Assembly: GCA_003280085.1 (NCBI GenBank)
Contig: QCFY01000002.1
Coordinates: 62,001-126,000 of the forward strand
Length of the DNA stretch: 64,000 nt
Source of the DNA: Prochlorococcus sp. AG-363-O06
Lineage (GTDB): Bacteria > Cyanobacteriota > Cyanobacteriia > PCC-6307 > Cyanobiaceae
Direction: 5' to 3'
A program made the translations under genes and the position numbers. The stretch's first letter is position 1. Every line of letters starts with the position of its first letter. A model generated the notes under the pieces. The model was not told the origin of the DNA. It ran no database searches and saw only the letters and a program-made list of their open reading frames with translations. Positions 28,761 through 39,415 of this stretch are shown in pieces.

Positions 28761-30905
28761 TTAATTAACTGCTGCAATTGCCTCCATTGCAACTGCAGCA
28801 ATTGCCTGATCACTTGCTTTTGGCAATTGTACATATTTACCACCCGCAGCCTCTGCAAGATCCTTACCCATCCCACTGCCAATAAACTTTCTTTCAGTGT
28901 CAATTACTAAAAGCTTTATACCAAGATTTCTATACCTTCCTGCAACATCAAGTACTTCCTGTTTTAAATCCACTGAATCTTCGCCTTCAAGCTCTGGCTG
29001 ACCAAGTGATTTCCCCAAGGGGACATTGCCACGCCCATCAGTAATTGCTACCACAACGACTTGCCCCAAATCGCCAGTAGCAAGTGCATTGGCCCCAACT
29101 CTAGCGGCCTGGGTGAGACCGTGCGCAAGGGGAGATCCTCCTCCGCAAGGCATAGTTTCAAGTCTTCTTTTGGCTGCTGTAATTGATCTAGTTGGAGGCA
29201 ACAAAACTTCTGCCTGATCCCCTCTAAAAGGAATTAGTGAAACTTCATCTCTATTCTCATAAGCCTCAGTAAGCAAACGGATTACAGCTCCCTTTGCACT
29301 CTGCATCCGATTAAGAGCCATTGATCCACTTGCATCAACCAAAAAAACCACCAAAGCTCCAGCTTTTCTCTGAAGCAACTTTGCTCGTAAATCACTTTCC
29401 TCAACAACTACTTTTCGTTCTGGCTGCCTTATTCGACGAGCTTTCTGATAAGGAGCAGCTGCTCTTAAAGTCGCGTCAATGGCTATTCGACGAACAGGAC
29501 CCCTCGGTAAGACTGGCTTTACATACCTTCCTCGGCTATCGCTAAGCACATTTGACCTGCTGCCACTATTGCCGCTTTTCGATTTCGATGAAGAAAAAAG
29601 CAATAGGTCTGGATCAATTGCACATGCCTCAGGATCAAGCATGAACTCTTCTGGTACTGGGGGAGTTGCCTCCTCAGGATTCTCATCATCTTCCTGATCA
29701 TCTTCTTCTTCAGAATCATCTTCTTCGTTCTGATCATTTTGTTGCTGTTGCTCTTGCTCTTGCGGTGGAGGGGGCTCCATTTGCTCTTCTTGAGGGGGGA
29801 TCTGCAATGAGCGAGGGGCTATAACAAGCCTCACGGCGACTTGAAGATCATCAGCATTTACCTTGTCTCTGCCACTTAAAGCGGCATGAGCACATGCAAC
29901 TCGAACAGCATAAAGTTCGGATCTATGACCTTCCACTCCTCCTCGTATTGCTTCATTAACCAAATAAGAAATCTGTTCCTCAGTTATTCGAATATCTTTT
30001 AGCCACTGCCTCGCAATGAGCAATTGAGTAGAAAGGGCATCAGTTTCTTGCTCCCACTTTTTTGCAAAGCTTGCAGTGCATTCTCCATGCTGAATAGCGG
30101 CTTGCGTGATTTCGACTCTTTGTTCATTGGTAATTATTTGATCGGCTGACAAAACAATCGCGAATCTATCCAGTAAATGATCACGAACAGCTCCTTCCTC
30201 TGGATTATATGTAGCTATTAACAAAGGGCGGCAAGGATGGCTCAAGCTCAAACCCTCCCTTTCAACTCGATTCTCACCAGCACCAACTGCTGCAAGTATC
30301 AAATTAATTATTCCGTCTTCCAAAAGATTCAATTCATCTACATAAAGAACCCCTCTATGGGCCTCTGCTAATAGGCCTGGCTGAAAAACAGGAGTACCAG
30401 AGGCCAAAGAAGCTGTTACATCTACAGCCCCAACTAATCGATCTTCTGTTATGCCAAGAGGAACTTGAATAAAAGGTGCTTGGATAACACGTTTTGGATA
30501 TTGATTAACAGCTTTATCTTCAGAATCTACTCCTCTAATATTTTGCATCAATGCCTTGGTTGCTACATCCCATTCATCTTGAAAATATGGATCTAAATTA
30601 CGTCCTATAGGAAGCTGAAATGTTTCTGAATCTTTAGAAGCAATTATCTGCTCACAATCAAGCACCTCAATTGGTGGCATAAGTGCATGCAACCCCCTAG
30701 CTAAAACTGATTTACCTGTTCCGCGACCGCCTGCAATTATGACTCCTCCTAAACCAGGATCAACAGCTGCAAGCATTAAAGCGAGCTTAAGAGTTCCGTG
30801 ACCAGTAACTGCTGCCAGTGGAAATGCGCGGCTAGCTACATCTTTCTCCTTACGTTCATAAGAGAGTGAGTTATTAGAAATAGATGTTGATCCACTTGCC
30901 GCCAT
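28761..30905 (-). CDS. chlD: Magnesium chelatase subunit D
   Basis: A protein of about 714 residues from ATG 30905 (TTG 30920 would add five). The N-terminal AAA+ domain has Walker A GGRGTGKS; the middle holds a proline-rich, then strongly acidic linker (runs of [12 protein letters not shown] and [10 protein letters not shown]); the C-terminus is a von Willebrand A domain with the MIDAS motif DASGSMA. With ChlI and ChlH it inserts Mg into protoporphyrin IX, the first step towards chlorophyll. Divergent from folK across less than 50 bp. Confidence 0.94.
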   Translation of the reverse strand: MAASGSTSISNNSLSYERKEKDVASRAFPLAAVTGHGTLKLALMLAAVDPGLGGVIIAGGRGTGKSVLARGLHALMPPIEVLDCEQIIASKDSETFQLPIGRNLDPYFQDEWDVATKALMQNIRGVDSEDKAVNQYPKRVIQAPFIQVPLGITEDRLVGAVDVTASLASGTPVFQPGLLAEAHRGVLYVDELNLLEDGIINLILAAVGAGENRVEREGLSLSHPCRPLLIATYNPEEGAVRDHLLDRFAIVLSADQIITNEQRVEITQAAIQHGECTASFAKKWEQETDALSTQLLIARQWLKDIRITEEQISYLVNEAIRGGVEGHRSELYAVRVACAHAALSGRDKVNADDLQVAVRLVIAPRSLQIPPQEEQMEPPPPQEQEQQQQNDQNEEDDSEEEDDQEDDENPEEATPPVPEEFMLDPEACAIDPDLLLFSSSKSKSGNSGSRSNVLSDSRGRYVKPVLPRGPVRRIAIDATLRAAAPYQKARRIRQPERKVVVEESDLRAKLLQRKAGALVVFLVDASGSMALNRMQSAKGAVIRLLTEAYENRDEVSLIPFRGDQAEVLLPPTRSITAAKRRLETMPCGGGSPLAHGLTQAARVGANALATGDLGQVVVVAITDGRGNVPLGKSLGQPELEGEDSVDLKQEVLDVAGRYRNLGIKLLVIDTERKFIGSGMGKDLAEAAGGKYVQLPKASDQAIAAVAMEAIAAVN

Positions 30906-30952
30906 TGTAATTCCAAACAAAAACGTTCCCCCCTTGCCTCCATAATTAGCAG

Positions 30953-31534
30953 ATGAACATCTCTAATATTCAAGAGCCGAGAACTCTTGCAATTGCTTTA
31001 GGAGCCAATCTTCCCAGTAAAGCAGGAGGACCATTAAACACTTTAATAGCAGCAAGGCCAAAGATCGAACAAACCATTTGCGAATGGTTAAAAGTCCTCC
31101 TTGCAGAGCAAAACCAAACCAAACAAGGTTCTGAAGATTTGCGATGGCGCTGGTCGTCTTTATTCGAAACTAAAGCCTTTGGAGGGCCTACTGAACAACC
31201 TAATTATGTCAATGCAGTTTTAGTTCTTGATGGTCCAAGGCTTAAAGCAATAAGACCTACTGAAAGAGCTGCAAAAAAATTATTAGAGCGATTTTTAATA
31301 ATTGAAAACAAATTTGGACGCTCTCGAACGAATTCGAAAGACCGATGGGGGCCACGAACATTAGACATAGATCTTCTCGCCTGGGGAGACCTACATGTCA
31401 AGACAAAACCTCTCCAATTACCTCATCCTCGATTAATTGAGAGGAGTTTTGTTGTCGTACCATTAGGATGTGCACTTTGCAAAGGAGATGAAGCCCCAAT
31501 CCGACTTGCAGGTAATAGCAAATGGGAAGAATAA
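30953..31534 (+). CDS. folK: Hydroxymethyldihydropterin pyrophosphokinase
   Basis: A 193-residue folate enzyme that adds pyrophosphate to 6-hydroxymethyldihydropterin. Start [10 protein letters not shown] matches the family N-terminus, and the signature [15 protein letters not shown] (about residues 125-139) holds the catalytic aspartates. ATG start. It is divergent from chlD and followed 64 bp later by the Nudix gene. Confidence 0.93.
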   Translation: MNISNIQEPRTLAIALGANLPSKAGGPLNTLIAARPKIEQTICEWLKVLLAEQNQTKQGSEDLRWRWSSLFETKAFGGPTEQPNYVNAVLVLDGPRLKAIRPTERAAKKLLERFLIIENKFGRSRTNSKDRWGPRTLDIDLLAWGDLHVKTKPLQLPHPRLIERSFVVVPLGCALCKGDEAPIRLAGNSKWEE

Positions 31535-31598
31535 GGAAAGTTAAATAAAAGACTTATTGTTTAGATGGTGGTCCTAAGAACTTTTGCTTTCAATCTAA

Positions 31599-32159
31599 AT
31601 GATTCCTTCACCAGGTTCAGAGCCTTCAAAGATTATAAAAAATATCGCTCATCTGGATGCAAAGAAAATCCGATTTGAAATTAACCAAATTGAATTACCC
31701 ATCGGAATAAAAGGAGTTTTTGGCACAATTCAACATCCAGGTGCTGCTTTAGCAGTCCCAATAACTGATGACGGAAAAATTATTTTGTTACGTCAATATA
31801 GATTCGCTGTTGGCCAAAGAATTCTGGAATTCCCGGCAGGGACACTTGAGGAAGGAGAAGATCCTCTAACGACTATGCAAAGAGAGCTTGCAGAAGAGGC
31901 CGGATTTGAGGCTGCTCAATGGGATTCTCTTGGCCCAATGCTTCCTTGTCCAGGATATTCAGATGAAATAATTCACTTATTCTTAGCTAGGAGTCTTAAG
32001 CCTCTAAAAGAAAGACCTCCAGGAGATGAAGATGAAGACCTAGAAGTACTGATGATGTCTCAAGATGAACTTGAACAAGCCTTTACAAATAAAGCACAGT
32101 CCCTAGATGGGAAAAGCATAGCTGGATGGTTTAGAGCTAAAGAATTCTTAAAAACTTAA
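31599..32159 (+). CDS. Nudix hydrolase, ADP-ribose pyrophosphatase-like
   Basis: A 186-residue protein with a full Nudix box: GTLEEGEDPLTTMQRELAEE followed by AGF (about residues 87-109). LLRQYRFAVGQRILEFPAGT just before the box is typical of ADP-sugar pyrophosphatases (NudF type). A role in clearing ADP-ribose or ADP-sugars is likely; the true substrate is not seen. A 117-bp gap with no visible terminator separates it from the convergent aminotransferase. Confidence 0.85.
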   Translation: MIPSPGSEPSKIIKNIAHLDAKKIRFEINQIELPIGIKGVFGTIQHPGAALAVPITDDGKIILLRQYRFAVGQRILEFPAGTLEEGEDPLTTMQRELAEEAGFEAAQWDSLGPMLPCPGYSDEIIHLFLARSLKPLKERPPGDEDEDLEVLMMSQDELEQAFTNKAQSLDGKSIAGWFRAKEFLKT

Positions 32160-32276
32160 ACTTGATGTTTGGAATTTAATGCTTAATTGACTATATAAAT
32201 AGCTGGATAAATATTCCTTGCTTACCTCTAGATCATTTCATTTAACTTCTAAACTTGATTGCAAATTAATTTGTTT

Positions 32277-33473
32277 TTATTGAGTCATTAATTCTCTAAG
32301 AGTTTTCACAACATGCTTTTGTTGTTCTAGGCTGATCTCAGGAAAAATAGGGAGACTTAGTACCTGGGAGCAGATACTTTCAGTTACAGGCAAGCTACCT
32401 ACTTGATAACCAAGATTCTTATATGCTGGCTGTAGATGGATTGGGATTGGATAGTAAATAATAGTATTTATTCCTTGTTTCTTCAGATTCTCCTGCAGCC
32501 AAGATCTAACCGAATTTCTCAATAAATAGCCACTGCTATCATGACTTTCAGGTTGAATAGTTTCAGCAACTAAGTATTCCTTTTCAGGAAAATCAATTAC
32601 CTTAACTACAAATTGATTCCAACCATGCTGAATAGATTTATCAAAGTCTATATGAGGTAATTCCAGCCCTGGCAAGTTCTTCAAAAGCTCTATATACCTT
32701 TCTGCTACTAATGCTCTATTCGCAACCCAATTAGAAAGGTGAGGTAATTTAATGTTTAATATTGCCGCCTGCAAGGCATCCAAACGACTGTTATAGCCCA
32801 AATCTGTATGTACATAGCGACGAGACATTCCATGCACTGCAAGTTCACGAATTTTTTTTGCCAAATCACCATCCTTTGTTACAACAGCTCCCGCATCCCC
32901 TGCCGCACCAAGATTTTTTGTTGGGAAAAAGCTGAAGCAACCCACATCTCCCCAGCTCCCTACATCACGTCCACTCCATTTAGCACCAGAAGCTTGAGCA
33001 CAATCTTCTATAACCTTTAAACCATATTTTTCAGCTATACAGAGAATTCTCTCCATATTCACTGGATAGCCAAAAAGGTGCACAGGCAAAATTGCCTTCG
33101 TGTTTTTCGTAATAGCATCTTCTAATTGATCTAGGTCAATTAAAAAAGTACTTGGATCAACTTCTACAAAAACTGGTTTAGCACCAACAGCACTAATCGC
33201 TTCAGCTGTTGCAAAGAAGCTAAATGAGCAGGTAATAACTTCATCACCAACACCTATTTCTAGGGCTCGCAAGCCAAGAATCAATGCATCAGTTCCACTG
33301 TTACAGCCAACGACATAAGGCACCCCAACATTCGCTGCAAAAGATTCTTCAAAATCTTTGACTTCCTGCCCACCTATATATTGTCCACTCCTTAGGACTC
33401 TTAATGCAGCAGCATCAAGATCATTACCTAGGTCGGAGAGTTGCTTTGAAAGACTAAAAGGAGGCACCTGCAT
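32277..33473 (-). CDS. DegT/DnrJ/EryC1 family sugar aminotransferase
   Basis: A 398-residue PLP enzyme from ATG 33473 (GTG 33482 would add three). The Schiff-base lysine is in SFFPTKNLGAAGDAGA; CNSGTDALILGLRAL and IEDCAQASGA are the other family landmarks. Members transaminate keto-sugars on nucleotide carriers for lipopolysaccharide or surface glycans. It is not near the other sugar genes, but its product could feed the same glycans. The acceptor sugar is unknown. Confidence 0.87.
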   Translation of the reverse strand: MQVPPFSLSKQLSDLGNDLDAAALRVLRSGQYIGGQEVKDFEESFAANVGVPYVVGCNSGTDALILGLRALEIGVGDEVITCSFSFFATAEAISAVGAKPVFVEVDPSTFLIDLDQLEDAITKNTKAILPVHLFGYPVNMERILCIAEKYGLKVIEDCAQASGAKWSGRDVGSWGDVGCFSFFPTKNLGAAGDAGAVVTKDGDLAKKIRELAVHGMSRRYVHTDLGYNSRLDALQAAILNIKLPHLSNWVANRALVAERYIELLKNLPGLELPHIDFDKSIQHGWNQFVVKVIDFPEKEYLVAETIQPESHDSSGYLLRNSVRSWLQENLKKQGINTIIYYPIPIHLQPAYKNLGYQVGSLPVTESICSQVLSLPIFPEISLEQQKHVVKTLRELMTQ

Positions 33474-33532
33474 AGAAGGCACCTTAAGGCTTGCCGGATC
33501 CAGACTGGCTAAAAATCATTCCGTGCAAGCAA

Positions 33533-34153
33533 TTAAACAACCCAAGAGGGCTCATAACCTCGCTTCCATTTGATATTGCATCCAATAGAAGGCTTTTGAT
33601 CTTGAGATGGCAACTTACCTGATAAAACTGCATTTAAAGCACTTCGAAGATCTTGTCCAGTGACTGGGACTGTATTGCCAGGGCGGCTGTCATCTAACTG
33701 ACCTCGATAACATAACCTCTGGCCTCCATCTTTTAAAGGTGAAAAAAGAAAAAAGTCAGGGGTACATGCTGCTTTAAGAGACTTAGCCAAGCTTTGATCC
33801 AAATCTAAAAGGTATGGGAAACTCCAACCAGAAGCTTTGGCTTGTTTAGCTAAAAACTCAGGGCCATCCTGAGGGTGTGACTCAAGACTATTGCTAGCAA
33901 TTGCAAGAATCTTGATTTGATCGCCAAAATCAACATCTAAATTTGTGAGTTCAGACTCAACATGCTTAACAAATGGGCAATGAGCACATATAAACATCAA
34001 TAACAGAGGCTTATGTGGAATCACCTCGCTAGAAAAGGAAGTGATTCCTCTATCAAGGGATGGATCACTTAGGCCAGTATCAGGGACAATCTGAAGCTCA
34101 AACTTGGGAAGTTTTGTTCCCAATGGAAGCATTGTGGAGTTAGTTCGAGCCAT
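33533..34153 (-). CDS. Thioredoxin-fold / AhpC-TSA-like protein
   Basis: A 206-residue thioredoxin-fold protein. The active site is CxxC-like (FICAHCPFVKH, about residues 54-64), after a LFMFICAHCP-type strand; SNSLESHPQDGPEF and ACTPDFFLFSP follow. It resembles the peroxiredoxin-like family found in many bacteria and probably is a thiol-disulfide oxidoreductase of the cytoplasm. No signal peptide. Divergent from fabI. Confidence 0.8.
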   Translation of the reverse strand: MARTNSTMLPLGTKLPKFELQIVPDTGLSDPSLDRGITSFSSEVIPHKPLLLMFICAHCPFVKHVESELTNLDVDFGDQIKILAIASNSLESHPQDGPEFLAKQAKASGWSFPYLLDLDQSLAKSLKAACTPDFFLFSPLKDGGQRLCYRGQLDDSRPGNTVPVTGQDLRSALNAVLSGKLPSQDQKPSIGCNIKWKRGYEPSWVV

Positions 34154-34271
34154 GATTAAAAAGCGTGAAGATGTTTTTTAGTTAGTCTTCATGGAGAAAT
34201 TGAGGCAGTTTCACAAGGAAGCTACCTACGTACGAGAGAATCTTATAAATCTTTCAAGTAATTTCTTACAG

Positions 34272-35054
34272 ATGCTTCTCGATCTAAGCGGCAAAAAGAT
34301 CCTTGTGACAGGAATAGCTAACAACCGATCAATTGCATGGGGAATTGCCCAACAACTTCATTCAGCAGGTGCGGAGCTAGGGATCACCTATCTTCCTGAC
34401 GAGAAAGGAAGGTTTGAGACAAAAGTAAGGGAGCTAACTGCACCCTTAAACCCAAGTCTTTTTCTACCCCTGAATGTTCAAGATAATTCCCAAATAAAAG
34501 AAGTTTTCAATGCCATCTCAGACAAATGGGGGAACCTTGATGGCCTAGTTCATTGCCTCGCTTTTGCTGGTAAAGAAGAGCTTATTGGCAATTACAGCGA
34601 CACTTCGGTTGAAGGGTTTTCACGTGCTTTAGAAATAAGCGCTTACTCGCTTGCTCCACTATGCAAATACGCAAAACCTCTTTTTACCGAAGGGGCTGGG
34701 GTGGTTACTTTGACTTATCTTGGTGCAGAAAGGGCTATTCCTAATTACAACGTAATGGGTGTCGCAAAAGCTGCTCTTGAGGCATCTGTGCGTTATTTAT
34801 CAGCTGAGCTTGGGAATGATAAACAAGTTCGCGTAAATGCAATAAGCGCTGGCCCAATTAGGACATTGGCCAGCTCAGCGATTGGAGGAATTCTAGAAAT
34901 GATTCACAATGTGGAAGAAAAATCTCCCTTAAGAAGAACTGTTACCCAGGTTGAAGTAGGAAATACAGCCGCTTTCTTGCTGAGCGATCTATCAAGTGGT
35001 ATCTCAGGACAAACTATTTACGTTGATGCTGGCTACTGCATTAATGGAATGTGA
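34272..35054 (+). CDS. fabI: Enoyl-ACP reductase (NADH)
   Basis: Using ATG 34272 the protein is 260 residues and begins MLLDLSGKKILVTG, the usual FabI start; the frame is open to ATG 34191, which would add 27 atypical residues. The NAD motif GIANNRSIAWGIAQQL, catalytic YNVMGVAKAALEASVRYL and C-terminal QTIYVDAGY are all present. It carries out the last reduction in each fatty-acid elongation cycle. It lies upstream of hisB by 36 bp. Confidence 0.94.
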   Translation: MLLDLSGKKILVTGIANNRSIAWGIAQQLHSAGAELGITYLPDEKGRFETKVRELTAPLNPSLFLPLNVQDNSQIKEVFNAISDKWGNLDGLVHCLAFAGKEELIGNYSDTSVEGFSRALEISAYSLAPLCKYAKPLFTEGAGVVTLTYLGAERAIPNYNVMGVAKAALEASVRYLSAELGNDKQVRVNAISAGPIRTLASSAIGGILEMIHNVEEKSPLRRTVTQVEVGNTAAFLLSDLSSGISGQTIYVDAGYCINGM

Positions 35055-35090
35055 TTTACATGCATACACCCTTCTGCATCTTTGGGAAAT

Positions 35091-35714
35091 ATGACTAAAA
35101 ACCGAAATGGCCAAATTCATCGTGTTACCAAAGAAACTGACGTGATGGTCAGATTAAATCTTGATGGCAAGGGTCAATGCAACGTAGAAACTGGAATTGC
35201 CTTCCTTGATCACATGCTCCAACAAATTGCCAGTCATGGCCTTATAGATTTAGAAATTAAAGCAAAAGGTGATACCCATATAGATGATCATCACACTAAT
35301 GAAGATGTAGGCATTGCATTAGGGCAAGCCCTTTCTCAAGCGCTAGGAGACCGATCTGGAATCAATCGCTTTGGGCATTTTGCTGCACCCCTAGATGAGG
35401 CTTTAGTTCAAATAACCCTTGACTGTTCTGGCAGACCTCATTTGAGTTACCTACTAGAAATACCAACTGAAAGAATAGGTAGTTATGACACAGAGCTAGT
35501 TAAAGAATTTTTTGTGGCTGTTGTAAATAACAGTGGTCTAACACTACATATACATCAGTTAAGTGGTACAAATTCTCATCATATTGTTGAAGCATGCTTT
35601 AAAGCATTTGCTCGAACTCTGAGAATGGCTTCAGAGTTTGATAGCAGAAGAAAAGGGAGTGTTCCTAGCAGCAAAGGCCTATTGGAACAAGCAGGATTGC
35701 AAAATCAAACTTAA
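35091..35714 (+). CDS. hisB: Imidazoleglycerol-phosphate dehydratase
   Basis: A 207-residue protein from ATG 35091 (TTG 35082 would add three). Metal-binding motifs of the family are clear: [27 protein letters not shown] and [17 protein letters not shown]. It dehydrates imidazoleglycerol phosphate in histidine synthesis. It is the monofunctional type, without the phosphatase domain of enterobacterial HisB. Downstream of fabI. Confidence 0.95.
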   Translation: MTKNRNGQIHRVTKETDVMVRLNLDGKGQCNVETGIAFLDHMLQQIASHGLIDLEIKAKGDTHIDDHHTNEDVGIALGQALSQALGDRSGINRFGHFAAPLDEALVQITLDCSGRPHLSYLLEIPTERIGSYDTELVKEFFVAVVNNSGLTLHIHQLSGTNSHHIVEACFKAFARTLRMASEFDSRRKGSVPSSKGLLEQAGLQNQT

Positions 35715-35786
35715 TGGTCGATAAAAGAAATATCTCGCAAACAAACAAATTTTCCGCCATGATTAATATCCCGTCTAATCAATCAA

Positions 35787-37280
35787 GTGACTAAGTCTCT
35801 AGCAAATGCAAGATTAGAAAGTGTAACTAGTACTTTTGATAAAGCAGATTGGGCTAGTGCATACTGCAATGTTGAAAAAGAATTAACCAATTGTCCATTA
35901 GAAGTCTTAAAAGGTGAAATCCCAAGAGAACTAAATGGAGTGCTATATAGGAATGGGCCTGGAAGACTTGAGAGAGGCGGGCAATGGATTCACCACCCTT
36001 TTGATGGTGATGGGATGATCTGCGCCTTTAATTTCAAGAATGGGTCTGTAAATCTTACCAATAAGTTTGTAAGAACTAAAGCCTGGCAAGAAGAGGAAAA
36101 AGCAGGAAAGTTTCTCTATCGAGGAGTATTTGGCTCACAAAAAAAAGGAGGAATAATTGCAAATGCATTTGATGTGCGTCTCAAAAATATTGCAAATACA
36201 CATGTTGTGAAATTAGGGTCTGACCTTTTGGCTCTTTGGGAAGCATCTAGCCCTCACGCCCTAGACCCAACCACATTAGAGACAAAAGGAATAACTACTC
36301 TCAAAGGCACGCTGCACCCCGGGGAAGCTTTTAGTGCACATCCCCGCTTTGATCCTGGTCACAATGGTGGAAGGCGAATGGTGACCTTTGGGGTCAAAAC
36401 AGGTCCAAAGAGTACGCTTAGGTTGATGGAGTTTGGGATAGAAGGTGAAAAATCAGGCGAATTAATTAATGAAAGGAAAGATATGTTCAATGGTTTTGCT
36501 TTTCTACATGACTTCGCTATAACTCCAAACTGGGCAATTTTCCTGCAAAATGCAATTTCTTTTAACCCACTCCCTTTCCTAATTGGTCAAAAAGGAGCCG
36601 CCCAATGTTTATCATCTCAACTTAATAGACATTCGAAATTCTGGCTAATTCCTCGCGAGTCTGGATTATTTGCAGGAAATCGACCAAAAATCATAAATGG
36701 GCCAAAAGGTTTTGTATTCCATCATTTAAATGCTTGGGAAGAAAACCAAGAGGTTATTTTAGATAGCATTTATTACCAAGACTTTCCTTCAATCGAACCT
36801 AAACAAGATTTTCGGGAAATTAATTTCGACTCAATCCCAGAAGGAATTCTCAAGAGATCAAAAATTAATTTATCAACAAACACAGTAACAACAAATACTC
36901 TTAGCAAGCAATGTTGTGAGTTTGGGATGGTAAATCCTTGTCTTGAAGGGATGCCTGCTCGCTACAGCTGGATGGCAGTATCAGAAATCAAGAGTGGCAA
37001 TGCTCCACTACAGGCAATAAAAAAACTTGACTTAATTAATAAAGAAGAAGTCTTCTGGAGTGCCGCCCCAAGAGGCTTTGTTGGCGAGCCTCTATTTGTA
37101 AGTAGGCCTAATTCGAAAAAAGAGGATGATGGCTGGGTTCTATGTATGATATGGAATAGTAAAACAAATTCCACGGGATTAGTAATACTTGAAGCAGAGA
37201 ATCTTACAGAGCAAGCCATTCTAAAGTTGCCTATTAAAATTCCACATGGCCTACACGGTAGCTGGGTGGATTCAATATAA
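35787..37280 (+). CDS. Carotenoid cleavage oxygenase family protein
   Basis: A 497-residue member of the RPE65/carotenoid oxygenase family. The four iron-ligating histidines are probably His185 (AHPRFDP), His241 (FLHDFAI), His312 or His313 (FHHLNAWEE) and His490 (GLHGSW); HPFDGDGMICAF near residue 70 is also conserved. These enzymes cleave carotenoids or apocarotenals, giving for example retinal or apocarotenoid signals. The substrate cannot be told. GTG start. Confidence 0.88.
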   Translation: MTKSLANARLESVTSTFDKADWASAYCNVEKELTNCPLEVLKGEIPRELNGVLYRNGPGRLERGGQWIHHPFDGDGMICAFNFKNGSVNLTNKFVRTKAWQEEEKAGKFLYRGVFGSQKKGGIIANAFDVRLKNIANTHVVKLGSDLLALWEASSPHALDPTTLETKGITTLKGTLHPGEAFSAHPRFDPGHNGGRRMVTFGVKTGPKSTLRLMEFGIEGEKSGELINERKDMFNGFAFLHDFAITPNWAIFLQNAISFNPLPFLIGQKGAAQCLSSQLNRHSKFWLIPRESGLFAGNRPKIINGPKGFVFHHLNAWEENQEVILDSIYYQDFPSIEPKQDFREINFDSIPEGILKRSKINLSTNTVTTNTLSKQCCEFGMVNPCLEGMPARYSWMAVSEIKSGNAPLQAIKKLDLINKEEVFWSAAPRGFVGEPLFVSRPNSKKEDDGWVLCMIWNSKTNSTGLVILEAENLTEQAILKLPIKIPHGLHGSWVDSI

Positions 37281-37303
37281 ATATAATGCTCTCTGAAAAT
37301 TAA

Positions 37304-37891
37304 TTAATAATCTTTCCTCAAAAGCTCTTCAAGCAAGGGCTCAAACGAACTGAATGCATTTCCTCGATGGCTGATCTTTTTTTTCTGTTCTGGATCCATT
37401 TGAGCAAAAGTAAGGCCCGTGCCTAATTTTTCAAAAATTGGATCATAGCCAAAACCTCTTTCACCCCTAGGTGCAGACGAAATAAAGCCTTCGCAGCGAC
37501 CTTCAACTTCTAGTAGAGTTTTTTTCTGCGGCGCAGCAAGGCATAAGGCACAGATAAAATAAGCTGATCTTGTTTTCGAAGCTTGCAGTTCAGCAAGCAA
37601 TTTACTTACCCTTTCTTTATCAGTCTTTGCATACCTAGCTGAATGAATTCCAGGCCTACCAAATAAGGCATCTACACATAAGCCAGAATCATCAGCAAGT
37701 GCCCATTCGCCAGTAAAGTTTGCAATTTCTATTGCTTTAATACGTGCATTATCTGCAAAAGTACTGCCAGTTTCTTGCACGTCTATCTCTTCAGGCTGAG
37801 CAATTAAATCAACTGAAAACTTGCAAAAAAATTCTTTAAACTCTTTGAACTTCCCTAAATTCCTACTTGCCAAGACAATGCGCTTATTCAT
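37304..37891 (-). CDS. rdgB: Non-canonical purine NTP pyrophosphatase (RdgB/HAM1)
   Basis: A 195-residue protein from ATG 37891; an in-frame TTG at 37933 would extend into the phosphomutase gene. LASRNLGKFKEF opens the protein and ADDSGLCVDAL and RPGIHSARYA are the substrate-site motifs; ERGFGYDPIF is typical. It hydrolyses dITP, XTP and dHAPTP-like nucleotides to keep them out of DNA. It lies 11 bp downstream of the phosphomutase gene on the same strand. Confidence 0.93.
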   Translation of the reverse strand: MNKRIVLASRNLGKFKEFKEFFCKFSVDLIAQPEEIDVQETGSTFADNARIKAIEIANFTGEWALADDSGLCVDALFGRPGIHSARYAKTDKERVSKLLAELQASKTRSAYFICALCLAAPQKKTLLEVEGRCEGFISSAPRGERGFGYDPIFEKLGTGLTFAQMDPEQKKKISHRGNAFSSFEPLLEELLRKDY

Positions 37892-37902
37892 AACTAAATT
37901 AA

Positions 37903-39360
37903 TCAAGCCTTTTGAGCAAAATCTTTTGCCCAAGTTAAGTCAAGTGCAACTAGCTTTGGATTTGGTGCCTCAGAATAAATTCTAAGCAAAGGTTCTGTTC
38001 CAGAGAAACGAAACATAATCCAATGGAATTTATCTAGAATTAATTTAACCCCATCAGTACGGACAACTTCCTTAACTGGCTTTTGGTTAACTAATAAAGG
38101 AGGGTCTTTAGAAAGTAATTCTTCTAAACGAGTTCTTGTCATCATATCAGGCAACTGTAGATCAAAACGATCATAATGGCTATCTCCAAATTTCCTTTTT
38201 ATTTCTCTTAAACGTACTCCTAGAGGCTTACCTTCTGTAATCAAAGCTTCAAGCAATAGCAATGCGGTGTACAAAGCATCTCTTTCAGGCAAATGTGCAC
38301 CAAATCCAATTCCACCAGATTCTTCACCACCAATCAAGATATTATCTGAAAGCATTTGTTCGGCAATATATTTAAAGCCAACAGGAAGTTCACGGACCTC
38401 CCTGTTGTATTCTTTGGCAATTTTCGTCATCAAATCAGAGCCGCTAACTGTTTTCAAGACTGCGCCAGGTAATTTCTTCACCCTAGCTAAATGATCTATA
38501 AGTAAAGGCATTAATAGTTGAGTACTACAATAACTACCAACTTCATCTATGGCTGCAATTCTATCCCCATCACCATCAAAAACAATCCCAATGGTAGGTT
38601 TTCCATTCTGTCCTAAATACTTTACTGATTTAGTTATTTGATAGAGATACTTTGACAGTGGTTCAGGTGGATAGCCCCCAAACAAGGGATCTCTTTTCTC
38701 ACGAATTTCCTCAATTATTTGATTATCTAACGCACCAAATAAGTCCCGTATACAACCAGCAGCAGAACCATGCATAGGATCAATAATTACATGCAGAGAC
38801 ATATCTTTAAGACCTTGCAAAATAAATGGAATATCAAATTTCTTTTTCAAACAGTCTAGATGCTCTTGCCTCGCATCAAAACGCTGAATCTCTCCAGATC
38901 TTGGAGAGATTACACCTCCAGCTAACAATCTTTTTTCAACAGCCTTTGTAAAGTCTCCATCAACCGAACCACCAAAAGGACCTTTTATTTTTAGCCCCAA
39001 CCATTCCGGCGGGTTGTGACTGGCTGTTACAACCAATGCACCTAATGCTTTTCGATTCAATACTGCCCAACTACAAGCGGGGGTAGGCAAAGCCGTTTCA
39101 GTCAAGAGAGGTTCTAATTCGCAGCCTCTAACAGCAGCAGCTATGGCCTCAGCAAACTGTGGAGCTAAAAATCTTCTGTCATATCCAATTACGACAGTTC
39201 TACTGTTTAAATCCGATGGTGCTCTGTATTGCAGTTCTTGTGCAGCAGCAGCAGCGACGGGGAGCAGCCGCTCGAGATTAAAATCAACCCCCAAAACTCC
39301 ACGCCAGCCATCTGTTCCAAAACGAATTGGAGAAAGGGATAAGGGGATTGAATTTGACAC
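37903..39360 (-). CDS. Phosphoglucomutase/phosphomannomutase
   Basis: A 485-residue alpha-D-phosphohexomutase from GTG 39360 (TTG 39393 would add 11). The four family sites are seen: the phosphoserine loop VTASHNPPEWLG, the metal loop FDGDGDR, the sugar-binding GGEESGGIGF and the phosphate-binding RFSGTEPLLRIY. It interconverts hexose-1- and 6-phosphates for glycogen and nucleotide-sugar supply. Whether glucose, mannose or glucosamine is preferred cannot be decided. Confidence 0.92.
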   Translation of the reverse strand: MSNSIPLSLSPIRFGTDGWRGVLGVDFNLERLLPVAAAAAQELQYRAPSDLNSRTVVIGYDRRFLAPQFAEAIAAAVRGCELEPLLTETALPTPACSWAVLNRKALGALVVTASHNPPEWLGLKIKGPFGGSVDGDFTKAVEKRLLAGGVISPRSGEIQRFDARQEHLDCLKKKFDIPFILQGLKDMSLHVIIDPMHGSAAGCIRDLFGALDNQIIEEIREKRDPLFGGYPPEPLSKYLYQITKSVKYLGQNGKPTIGIVFDGDGDRIAAIDEVGSYCSTQLLMPLLIDHLARVKKLPGAVLKTVSGSDLMTKIAKEYNREVRELPVGFKYIAEQMLSDNILIGGEESGGIGFGAHLPERDALYTALLLLEALITEGKPLGVRLREIKRKFGDSHYDRFDLQLPDMMTRTRLEELLSKDPPLLVNQKPVKEVVRTDGVKLILDKFHWIMFRFSGTEPLLRIYSEAPNPKLVALDLTWAKDFAQKA

Positions 39361-39415
39361 AGTATTAATGAATAAAGAATCAATGCACAACAATCCAATA
39401 ACTTAACCTCAACTA